Shown here: piece by piece, positions 1-35,050 of the stretch
Layout of the letters: every line of letters begins with the position of its first letter
Numbering within the stretch: the first letter of the stretch is position 1
Origin: Bradyrhizobium sp. AZCC 2176
GTDB lineage: Bacteria > Pseudomonadota > Alphaproteobacteria > Rhizobiales > Xanthobacteraceae
Length of the DNA stretch: 64,000 nt
Reading direction: 5' to 3'
NCBI RefSeq assembly: GCF_036924645.1
Contig: NZ_JAZHRX010000001.1
Location: forward strand, 992,001 to 1,056,000
Notes under the pieces: generated by a model
The model's database searches: none
Told to the model about the DNA's origin: nothing
Seen by the model: only the letters and a program-made list of their open reading frames with translations
Program-made: the position numbers and the translations under genes

Positions 1-16335
<16,335 letters not shown>

Positions 16336-16343
<8 letters not shown>

Positions 16344-19300
16344 CGGAAAGTTCGACTTCCTTCAACATGTCGAGCATCGCGGCGATGTCATCGCTGCGCT
16401 TGTCGACCTGAATGTCCGGGGCGACCGCCGCCATCGCTTCGACGGTCGTCATCTCGAACAGGCGGTGCAGCGGCAGGTCGTGACCGAGGTCGCGCTTGAT
16501 GCGGCTGACGAGCTGGACGGCGATCAGAGAGTCGCCACCGAGTTCGAAGAAGTTATCGGTGACGCCGATCTTGGGCTGGCGCAGCAGGTCGGCCCAGATC
16601 GCGGCGAGCGCCGCCTCGGCCGGCGTGCGCGGCGCAACATGTTCGGCCAGCGCCGCGAGTTGATCCGGCGCCGGCAGCGCCTTGCGGTCGATCTTGCCGT
16701 TCGGCGTCAGCGGCAGCCGGTCCAGCACCACGATCCGGGCCGGGACCATGTAGTCCGGCAGCAGCGACATCAGCGCCGTCTTGAGCGTCGCGCCATCGAG
16801 CGAATTCTCGCCGCTGACATAGCCGACGAGCTGGCGAGTAGCGCCAACCTCGCGCGCGATCACCACGGCCGATCGCACGCCATCCTGTGCCAATAGCCGC
16901 GCCTCAACCTCCCCGAGTTCGATCCGAAAGCCGCGGATCTTCACCTGGTGGTCGGAGCGGCCGATATATTCGATCGCGCCGTCGGACCGCCGGCGCGCCA
17001 CGTCGCCGGTGCGGTAGAGCCGCGCCCCTGCGGTACCGAACGGATCGGGGATAAAGCGTTCCGCCGTCAGCGCGCCGCGCCGCCAGTAGCCGCGCGCCAG
17101 GCCTGCGCCGCCGATATAGAGCTCGCCGGCGACGCCGACCGGCGCCAGGTGGAGGTCGTTGTCGAGGATGTGCAGCGTGGTGTTGCCGATCGGGCCACCC
17201 AAGGCCGGACGGTCGTCCCGCGCATCGAGGCGATGGCGGGCCGACCACACCGTGGTCTCGGTCGGGCCGTACAGGTTCCAGACTTCGCCGGCCTGCGCCA
17301 CCAGCCGCCGCGCCAGATCCGGCGCCAGCGCCTCGCCGCCGCACAGCACGCGGCAGCTTGCCGGCAGCGATGGGCCGTCATGATCGAGCAGCATCCGCCA
17401 GGTCGACGGCGTCGCCTGGATCAGGGTCACGCCTTGCTTGGCGATCATCGCCTTCAGCCGGGCCGGATCATGCGCGGCGGCGCGATCCGCCAGCACTACC
17501 CGAGCGCCGATGGTCAGCGGCAGCCACAGCTCCAGCACCGCGATGTCGAACGACAGCGAGGTCAGGCCGAGCACGCAGTCCTGCGGCGTCAGGCCCGGCC
17601 GCTCCGCCATCGTCGCCAGAAAGTTCGTCACCGCGTCGTGGCGAACCATCACGCCCTTGGGCAGCCCGGTCGAGCCTGACGTGTAGATCACGTAGGCGAG
17701 GCTGTCGGGATGGATGGCGATGTCGAGATTGCCGGTATCACCGCCCTCGCCGTCGTCCTGCTCGTCAAGCAGCCAGGCCTCGGCGCCGGTCTCCTTCAGC
17801 ACCGGGGAGAACTGATCGAGCAGCGTCCGTTGCGTCAGCACCAGCGCCGCGCCGCTGTCGCGCAGCATGTGCGCCAGCCGCTCCGGCGGATAATCCGGAT
17901 CGAGCGGCAGGTAGGCCCCGCCCGCCTTCAGCACCGCCAAAAGCGCGACCATCATCTCGACGCCGCGGTCGAGCGCCAGCCCGACCACCACGTCGGTTCC
18001 GGCACCGCGATCCCGCAGCCGCCACGCCAGCCGGTTGGCCCGGCCGTTCAACTGGACATAGCTCAGTTCCTCGTCGCCAAACACCAGCGCGACCGCGTCA
18101 GGTGATTGGCGGACCTGCGCCTCGAACTGCTCGGCAAACGAACGATCTCGTCGTCGATATTGAGCCTGCGTCTGATTCCACGTCTCCAGCAGAAGCTGAC
18201 GCTCTTCGTATGGCAGCACATCCAGTTGCCGCACCGGAGCGCGAGGCGCGCGTTCCAGAGTCTCGGCCATTTGATCGAGCGCCTGCTGCATCAACGCGCA
18301 GATGCGATCAGGTGAAACTGGTTGGACCACCTGCACCGTCAATCCCAGTGCCTGGCCATAGTCCTCGATCGCCAGCATCAAGGGATAGTTGGTGCGCTCT
18401 TCGCCACCGAGCCACTCGATGCCGTGTAGGCCCACGGGGTCCTCATCTGCGGACGAACTATCCGGCTTTGCATTGTGCCGGTAATTCAGGATCGAACTGA
18501 ACAAGGGCGCAGGCGCAGCGACGCGGCTGCAGCGTTGCGCGAGCGCCAGCGAAGCATGTTCATGCGCCATCAGTTCGGCCAGCCGGGCGTGCACGTGACG
18601 AACACTGTCTTCGATCGCTGTGCCATCGAGATCGAGCCGCAGCGGCAGCGTATTGATGAATAATCCCATCGGGCGATCGCCGCCGGCGCCGGCATGCATG
18701 CGGCCGAACAGGACGGTGCCGAACACGACCTGCTCACGGCCGCTGCTTCGCGCCACCACCCGGCCCCAGGCGAGATGGCAGAGGCTGGCAAGACTCACAC
18801 CCAGCCGCCGCGCCAGAATGCGGAGCCGCGCGTTGAGCTCATCCGGCAGCGTTCGCCGGGCTTCCGCCACCCCGCCACCGTCGCCATGCACCCGATCCAG
18901 CCCAAACGGCATGGTCGGCTCATCGATATCAGACAGCATGCTGCGGAAGAACTGCTCGTGCTCTGCGGTGGCAGCCGATCCTCGCGACTGCGCCACCAGA
19001 TTTCGGAACGGATACGGAGCGGGCAGTTCTGCACCGCGCCCTGACAACATCTTCCGGACTTCGTCGTGCATCACCTCCAGGGTGGAATGATCGCCGATTA
19101 AATGATGCAGCAATACCAGCAGCAGCCAGCGCTCCTTGCCGGGATCGCGGGCGACCGCAAATCGCAACAGCGGCGCCTGGCCGAGATCGATTCGATTGCG
19201 GCGCGGGTCGAAACGCCGCGCGAGCTGTTCATGCGCCGGACCGTCGCGGTCCAGTACGATCTCGGTGACGACCAAAGGAGCCTGTCGCCAAACCACCTGC

Positions 19301-22300
19301 GCCGGCGTGGCCAGGCCATCCCACGCGATGGATGTGCGGAGAATGTCGTGGCGAGCGATCACGCGCTCGACGGCGGCGAGATAGCGGTCGAGCAAGTCGC
19401 GGCTTGCAAACGCCATCTGGCCCACCAGCAGGTAGGGATCGCCCTGCGCGGATAGAAGATGATGAAACAGGATACCGTCCTGAAGTGGCGACAGGCCGTA
19501 GATGTCCTGGATGTTGGCAACGCCGCCGGGAACCCTGGCCACGATGCTGTCGATGTCGGATTGCTTCAATGCGATCAACGGCAACAGCTCGGGCGCAATT
19601 GCCGTCGTTTGCGGCGTGATCGGATTGGCCGGAACATCGGCGACGACACCGCCATTGAGGCTGGCGGCAAAATCGGCCAGCACAGGCTTGGCGAACAGCG
19701 TACGCACATCTGCGCTCAGCGAGTGCCGCTGCAGCCGTTCCAGCGTGCGGACCGCGAGCAGCGAGTGGCCGCCCAGTTCGAAGAAGTGATCGTTGCGGCC
19801 AATCCGATCAACGCCCAGCAGCTCGGTCCACACCTTCGCGACGATTTGCTCGATCTCGCCTTGCGGCGGTTCGAAGCTCCGTCGCGCAAACGCATCGTCC
19901 TCCGGCGCGGGCAGCGCCTTGCGATCGACCTTGCCGTTTGGCGTGAGCGGCAATGCATCCAGGCGCACAAACGCCTGCGGCACCATGTATTCCGGCAGGC
20001 ACGCACGGAGGTGACTGCGCATCGCAGCCGCGAATTCGCCGGCCTCAAGTCTCGCGCCGCCCTTCGCGGCCACATACGCGACAAGCCGCGGGTCGCCGCT
20101 GCGATCCTGCCGCGCCAGCACCACCGCATCGGTCACGCCGGCGTGCTCGTTGAGGCGAAACTCGATCTCGCCCAATTCGATGCGGAAACCGCGGATCTTG
20201 ACCTGGTGATCGTTGCGGCCGAGAAACTCGATATTGCCGTCCGGCAGGTAACGTCCGAGATCGCCAGTGCGATACATTCTCGCGGCAGCATCGCCACCGA
20301 AGCGATCCCGCACGAAACGTTCCGCCGTCAGATCGGCGCGATTGAGGTACCCGCGGGCGACCCCTGCCCCGCCGATGTGGATTTCGCCGATCGCTCCAAG
20401 CGGCACGGGTGCACCGAACCTGTCCAGCAGATAGAGCCGCGTATTGGGAAGCGGACGGCCGACGGGGACAACGTCGCCATCAAAGCCCGTCGGTCGCCGC
20501 CAGGCGGTGGCGCAGACCGTCGTCTCCGTCGGCCCGTAGCCGTTGAAGACGGTAACGGCCGGAGGCAGCCCCTTGACCAGCTCGGCCTTCGGCAATTCGC
20601 CGGCGAGAACGAGCACCCGCAGCGATGCCAGCCTGTCGAGATCGGCGCGTCCCTGCAGCATGGCCGGCGGCAAGGTCGCGTGCGTGATGGCATGGCGCGA
20701 GAGATAGTCGAGCAACTCCGACGTATTGCGGTGCTCCCGCGCGCTGAGGAGAAACAGCCCGGCCCCCGAACAGAGGGCCATGATGATTTCCCAGATACTG
20801 GCATCGAAGCTGAACGACGCAAACTGCACGATGCGGCTGCGTGGGGAAACGTCAAACATCGCCCTCTGGGCCAGCGCCAGATTCACCAGGCCGCGATGCT
20901 CGACCATCACCCCTTTTGGTCTGCCGGTAGAGCCGGACGTGTAGATGATGTAGGCGAGATGCCGCGATGTTAATCCGGTAACTGCCGGCGTGGATGTCGC
21001 CAGGCCGGCAATAACCGAAACGCTCGTATCCAGATCGACGATCTTGCACGGCGCATTCGCGAACGTCGCGCGTCCGGCACTATCAGAGATCAACAATCCT
21101 GGTTTTGCGTCATCGACGATCTGTCGCAGCCGCTCCGCCGGATAGGCCGGATCCAGCGGCAAATAAGCGCCGCCCGCCTTGAGCACGGCCAGCAGGCCGA
21201 CGATCATGGAGATGCCGCGTTCCAGGCAGATCGCGACCGGCTGGTCCGGACCCACGCCCAAACCGATCAGGTATCGCGCGAGCTGATTGGCTTTTGCATC
21301 AAGTTCGCCATAACTGAGGCGAACGTCCTCGTGAGCCAGCGCAATGGCTTCGGGCGCCTTTCGGACCTGCTCCGCGAACAGTTCATGGATGCACTGCTCG
21401 GACGGGAACGGGGCCGCGGTTTGGTTCCATGTGTCCAGAACGAGCTTGCGCTCCCTGGCGTCTAAAATATCGATCCGCTCGACGATCTGATCCGCATCGG
21501 CAACCATGGCCCGCAGCATGCCGAGCAGGTAGTCCCGGTGACGCCTGATCGTCGCTTCGTCGAACAGCGCCGTCGCATAGTTCAAGGCGCCGACGATCCG
21601 CCGGTCTGCCTCCCCCAAATTGAGCTCGAGATCGAACTTGACCTGCTGCAGCGGGATATCGGCAATCTCGGCCTGGAGGCCGGGCAGTTCAAATTTTGCC
21701 GTCTCGTTGTTCTGCCAGGCGAACACGACCTGGAAGACTGGTGTGTGGTCCAGCCGACGCGGCGGCTGAATGATCTCGACGAGTTGCTCGAACGGCAGAT
21801 CCTGATGGTCCTGAGCCCTGAGCGCTGCACCGCGTACGCGGCCGAGCAGTTCCACCACGCTCGGCTCTGCCGACAGGTCCACACGCAGCGCCAGCATATT
21901 GACGAAGAAGCCGACCAGGCCTTCGATTTCACGCCTGTTGCGGTTGGCCGTCGGCGTACCGATCACGAGATCGGCCTGGCCGGAGAGTTTTGACAACACC
22001 GCCGCCCAGGCCGCCAGCACCGTCATGAATGCCGTCGTGCGGTGTGATTGGCTGAGCCGCCTGATGCCGAGTGCAAGGTCGGCGTCGATCTCGATCGGCA
22101 GCGACGCGCCGGCGAGAGACCTCACCGGCGATCGCGGCCGGTCCGTCGGCAATTCGAGCACCGCTGGCGCGTCCTTGAGCGCGTGCCGCCAATAGTCGAC
22201 CTGCCGCTGCAAAAGTTCACCCGCCAACCATTGCCGTTGCCAGGCAGCGTAGTCCGGATACTGAATTGCCAGCGGTGGCAGCGAATCGTCCTGGCCGGCC

Positions 22301-22910
22301 GTGAACGCCCGGTATAAGGCACCCAGTTCGCGCACGAGCACGCCCATCGACCAGCCATCGGATATGATGTGATGCTGGGTGAGCAGGAACAGGTATTCCC
22401 TCTCCGCGATCCGGATCAGGCGACCGCGGATCAATGGTCCCGCGGCGAGGTCAAACGGCGTGTCGGCCTCCTCGCAGCGCAAGCGCGCGAGTTCCTGTTC
22501 AGCATCGTCCCGTTGCCGCAAATCATGTTCGAGCACCGGCAGATGTTCGTGGGCCGGCAACAGTTCAACGCGCGGCTTTTCATCGACCACACGAAAGACA
22601 CTGCGTAGCGCTTCGTGACGTCCAAACACCCGATCCAGGCTCCGACGCCATGCACGGACGTCAAGCTCGCCCGAAAGGCGCAACGCGCCGCGAATGTGAT
22701 AGTTGGAACTGGCGCCATCGAGCTGCGCCAGCAGCCAAAGCCGCTGTTGAGCAAAGGACAATTCCAGCGGCTCGTCGCGTGGTACCGCCGGTATCGAGGC
22801 GGGTCCGTTCCTGTTGGCGTTTCGGCCGCGGTCCCTGGCTAGCGACAGCAGTTTTCTCACCTCCGCGGCATCCAGATCGCGCAAGTTCGGCTTTGATGCA
22901 GCCACCATGT

Positions 22911-22914
<4 letters not shown>
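16336..22914 (-). CDS. Nonribosomal peptide synthetase, modules 3-4 (C-A-T-C-A-T)
   Basis: Middle synthetase, 2192 residues. The first condensation domain has HHIISDGWSMG near residue 181. The first adenylation domain has YTSGSTGRPKG near 655 and hand-read code D-A-W-T-V-A-G-V-C, resembling phenylalanine-type codes, so an aromatic or large hydrophobic residue is my guess. The carrier GGHSLL lies near 1050. The second condensation domain carries HHLIGDH near 1269 instead of HHxxxDG. The second adenylation domain (YTSGSTGLPKG near 1740) reads D-I-L-Q-L-G-L-V-W, the glycine pattern, and is followed by a carrier domain and a short acidic C-terminal tail suited to docking. Translation may start at GTG 22914, which overlaps the upstream TGA (GTGA), or at ATG 22908. 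No epimerisation domain is present. Confidence 0.97.
16531..18133 (-). repeat. Direct repeat copy B: glycine adenylation domain block of module 4
   Basis: Partner of the 4119-5721 copy, in the second synthetase and in the same orientation. It covers the whole adenylation domain and the first half of the carrier domain up to GGDS. Downstream of GGDS this copy continues SLIAVQLVSRIKRD, whereas the other continues SIISLQMVSRARRE, marking one recombination edge. Upstream it is preceded by NQTQAQYRRRDRSFA, unrelated to the other copy, marking the second edge. Confidence 0.93.
18150..19560 (-). other. Non-canonical condensation domain with HHxxxDH motif
   Basis: Condensation domain between modules 3 and 4. 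It opens with IQDIYGLSPLQDGILFHHLL and its active-site segment (about 19078-19113) reads LHHLIGDHSTLEV, so the usual glycine after the aspartate is histidine. Later motifs LFINTLPLR and ERTNYPL identify the superfamily. The two catalytic-motif histidines are retained. From memory, this HHLxxDH subgroup recurs in proteobacterial lipopeptide synthetases; whether it does more than peptide-bond formation is not decided by the sequence. Confidence 0.75.
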
Positions 22915-32672
<9,758 letters not shown>

Positions 32673-32729
32673 CTTCCAGAAATCCAGTGCGGACGCGATC
32701 GAAAATCTTCACCCGGTGACAAAATCCGA

Positions 32730-33698
32730 TCAGCGCTGCCGATGAGCTTCCGCCATGGCGACGATCACTCTGCGCGGTCCTTTGAACGGTGCGCGCGCAT
32801 GCGCGGTGAGCATATTGTCGAGCATGACCACGTCGCCGGCCTGCCAGGGAAAACTGATCTTGTGCGTCTCGAGGACGTCGCGAACGGTGGACAGCGTTTC
32901 ATCGTCGATCGGCGAACCGTCGCCGTAGAAGACGTTACGCGGCAGCTCGACCTCGTCGCCGACCACGTCGAGCAAGCTCTCGCGAACTTCCGGCTCCAAA
33001 TTGGAGACGTGGAACAAATGGGCCTGGTTGAACCAGACCCACTCTCCCGTTAACGGATGACGCGCCGTGCCCTGGCAGACCTGGCGCGTGCGAAGCTCGC
33101 CGTCCTCCTTCCACTCGCATTCGATGTCATGCCCGGCGCAATACGCTTCGACCTCAGGCCTGGAATCGGTGCCGAACACCTGCTGCCAATCGACGTCGAG
33201 GCCGTTGCCGTAGTTCCGCACATACATCACGCCCTTCTCGGTGAAACGCTCCCGAATCGACGGCGGCATATCGCGATAGATGGCGCGGCTGTCGGCGACA
33301 GGCGTTTCGCCGCCCTGCTGCGCCGGCTGCATGCAATAGAACCAGATCTTCATCGGCCAATCGCGTGTATAGGCCTGCTCGTTGTGCAACGGGATGTGCT
33401 GGTGCGGCGGATACTCGGTGGAAGTGTAGACGCCCGAGGTGACCTGCGAACGCGGCGTCGACCCGAATTCGTACGTCAGCAGCGGATGACCGAAATCGGC
33501 CGCGAAAGCCCGAAAGGCGTCGGGACCATCGAGCGAGAAATCGCGAAACACGATACCGCCGCAATCGGTCAGATGCCGATCGATGGTATCGCGCAGCATG
33601 GGAAGCGCCGCACCCAGCGGCTGCCCGACCTTGTCGGCCCTGAGCAACAACGGCAGGCGCTTGCCCTCAATGAGTGGCTGGACGGAGAATACGCTCAT
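32730..33698 (-). CDS. Stand-alone TauD/SyrP-like Fe(II)/2-oxoglutarate hydroxylase
   Basis: TauD/TfdA-family dioxygenase, 322 residues from ATG 33698, preceded by a good GGAGCGAGG site; an in-frame start at 33758 would add 20 unlikely residues. Visible motifs are the N-terminal GGIVFRDF strand, the metal-binding PLHNEQAY (His and Glu of the facial triad) and the C-terminal TAHARAP (second His) with the following PRRV arginine that usually binds 2-oxoglutarate. The gene overlaps the end of the thioesterase gene by 32 bases. Free-standing members next to synthetases, such as SyrP, hydroxylate the beta carbon of carrier-bound Asp. With the Asp-type module 1 and a siderophore-type receptor nearby, an aspartyl beta-hydroxylase supplying an iron-binding beta-hydroxyaspartate is the best guess. 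Substrate is inference. Confidence 0.88.
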   Translation of the reverse strand: MSVFSVQPLIEGKRLPLLLRADKVGQPLGAALPMLRDTIDRHLTDCGGIVFRDFSLDGPDAFRAFAADFGHPLLTYEFGSTPRSQVTSGVYTSTEYPPHQHIPLHNEQAYTRDWPMKIWFYCMQPAQQGGETPVADSRAIYRDMPPSIRERFTEKGVMYVRNYGNGLDVDWQQVFGTDSRPEVEAYCAGHDIECEWKEDGELRTRQVCQGTARHPLTGEWVWFNQAHLFHVSNLEPEVRESLLDVVGDEVELPRNVFYGDGSPIDDETLSTVRDVLETHKISFPWQAGDVVMLDNMLTAHARAPFKGPRRVIVAMAEAHRQR

Positions 33699-34422
33699 GA
33701 TCCTCGCTCCGATGCAAACCAATCGATCGCCCCGATTGTCGGGCCACGGCCGCTCCAATCAGGTCGAGCAGTTCGGCTTGCTGCGTGTGAATAAAGAAGT
33801 GATGACCCGGCAGCACGTCGAGCGTGAATGCCGCCGAGGTCTCCTGCCGCCAGGCCTGCAGCGAATCGGGGCTGGTGTCGTCGTCGGTGCCGCCGAAGAC
33901 GTGCACCGGGCACGGCAATGGATACCGCGGCCGATAGGCATAGGCCCCGCACATCAGGAAATCGGCGCGCAGAACCGGCAATGCCGATCGCATCAGTTCT
34001 GGATTCGACAGCGCTTCGTCCGGCGTGCCCTGCAGATCGCGCAATTCCTTCAGCAGCGCATCGTCGCTCAATGGCAGGCGCCACTTGCTGCCGTCTCGGA
34101 CGGCCGGCGCCTCCGCGCCCGACGCAAAGAGAATGGCCGGCGCGGGCGCGCCGCGATCGAGCAGGCCATGCGCGAGTTCGAACGCAATCAGCGCACCGAG
34201 GCTATGCCCAAACAATGCGTAAGGCGCGTCAAGCTGCGCATGAAGTTCGGCCGCGAGTTGCGATGCGAGCGCCCGTGGATCCGTCGTGAGCGGCTCGTCC
34301 ATGCGCGCGCCGCGCCCGGGCCACTCCACCGGCTGAACGTCGATCCACGACGGCACGAGCCTGCGCCACCGCGCATAGAACATGGCGCTGCCGCCGGAGT
34401 AAGGCAGACAAAGAAGCCGCAT
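33667..34422 (-). CDS. Type II (editing) thioesterase, GrsT/RifR-like
   Basis: Stand-alone alpha/beta-hydrolase of 251 residues. It opens MRLLCLPYSGGSA, a typical start of type II thioesterases, carries the nucleophile elbow GHSLGA near residues 72-77, a GGTDDD acid region near 178 and the catalytic histidine in LPGHHFFI near 206. These enzymes remove misprimed acyl groups from carrier domains of nonribosomal synthetases and act in the cytoplasm in trans. It begins 21 bases after the MbtH-like gene and overlaps the hydroxylase gene, so it is part of the same operon. Confidence 0.93.
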   Translation of the reverse strand: MRLLCLPYSGGSAMFYARWRRLVPSWIDVQPVEWPGRGARMDEPLTTDPRALASQLAAELHAQLDAPYALFGHSLGALIAFELAHGLLDRGAPAPAILFASGAEAPAVRDGSKWRLPLSDDALLKELRDLQGTPDEALSNPELMRSALPVLRADFLMCGAYAYRPRYPLPCPVHVFGGTDDDTSPDSLQAWRQETSAAFTLDVLPGHHFFIHTQQAELLDLIGAAVARQSGRSIGLHRSEDHERILRPATH

Positions 34423-34443
34423 CGGAACACTAAGCTCCGTTTG

Positions 34444-34671
34444 CTAGGCCGACGTCTGCGGAGCTGTCTCATCCATGAATTTGCGCAAGCTCAGCGGGCG
34501 CATATCCGTCCACACCTGTTCGATGTGATCCAGGCATTCCTTCTTGCTGCCGGTCTTGCCTACTGCTTTCCAGCCATTGGGAATTTCCTTGAACGTCGGC
34601 CAGATGGAATATTGCTCTTCGTGATTGATAACGACGGTGAAGGTCACGTCGTCTCTGTCGAACACCATCAT
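34444..34671 (-). CDS. MbtH-like protein
   Basis: Small protein of 75 residues with the family hallmarks: an [10 protein letters not shown] segment, [10 protein letters not shown], the [10 protein letters not shown] helix and DMRPLSLR near the end. MbtH-like proteins bind adenylation domains and are needed for their folding or activity. An AAAGGGA site lies about 8 bases before the first of two consecutive ATG codons. It is the first gene of the synthetase operon, so the promoter should lie in the AT-rich stretch at 34672-34910. Confidence 0.96.
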   Translation of the reverse strand: MMVFDRDDVTFTVVINHEEQYSIWPTFKEIPNGWKAVGKTGSKKECLDHIEQVWTDMRPLSLRKFMDETAPQTSA

Positions 34672-34989
34672 GGTTCGGTCCCTTTTGAGAAAACGAAAGC
34701 AATGGTGTTTGACTAAGTCAGAAGCAAATGCCGGTCAAAGCAATATCGCCGCCGAAGTTTTTAATAGCTCCAAGGTGGCGATATCGAGACACAATGCAAC
34801 CTCCGCGCTTGCGGGCAAGCACGCATGCAAGTGGCTGATTTGCAAAACGATACGCTGTTTCTTGCAATTCTAGTTTGTTGGGTCGGAACAATTTTCGAGA
34901 TTCGAAAATCGCACATCCAACGTCCGATGATTTTCATCGCATTGTCATCAATTTCTATGAGTCAGTTGCGACACCACCAGATCAAAGAA
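34672..34989 (-). promoter_or_regulatory. Upstream region of the synthetase operon with three dyads
   Basis: AT-rich gap between the MbtH-like gene and the receptor terminator; no gene was found in it. It contains three inverted repeats: TGACT-A-AGTCA at 34710-34720, ATATCGCC (34743-34750) with GGCGATAT (34777-34784), and ATTTTCGA (34891-34898) with TCGAAAAT (34902-34909). On the minus strand TTGACC lies at about 34733-34738, followed 17 bases later by a weak TAGTCA. These are candidate operator or promoter elements for an iron-responsive operon, but I cannot match them to a named regulator. Confidence 0.45.
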
Positions 34990-35020
34990 ATGCCGCCGCG
35001 GATGAAATCCGCGGCGGCAT
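34990..35020 (-). terminator. Terminator after the TonB-dependent receptor gene
   Basis: Perfect 14-bp stem (34990-35003 with 35007-35020) around a 3-base loop, followed on the minus strand by ATTTCTTTG. It lies 30 bases after the receptor stop codon and separates the receptor transcript from the synthetase operon. Confidence 0.88.
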
Positions 35021-35050
35021 TTATTTCAGGTAATGCGAACGGCGTAGTGT

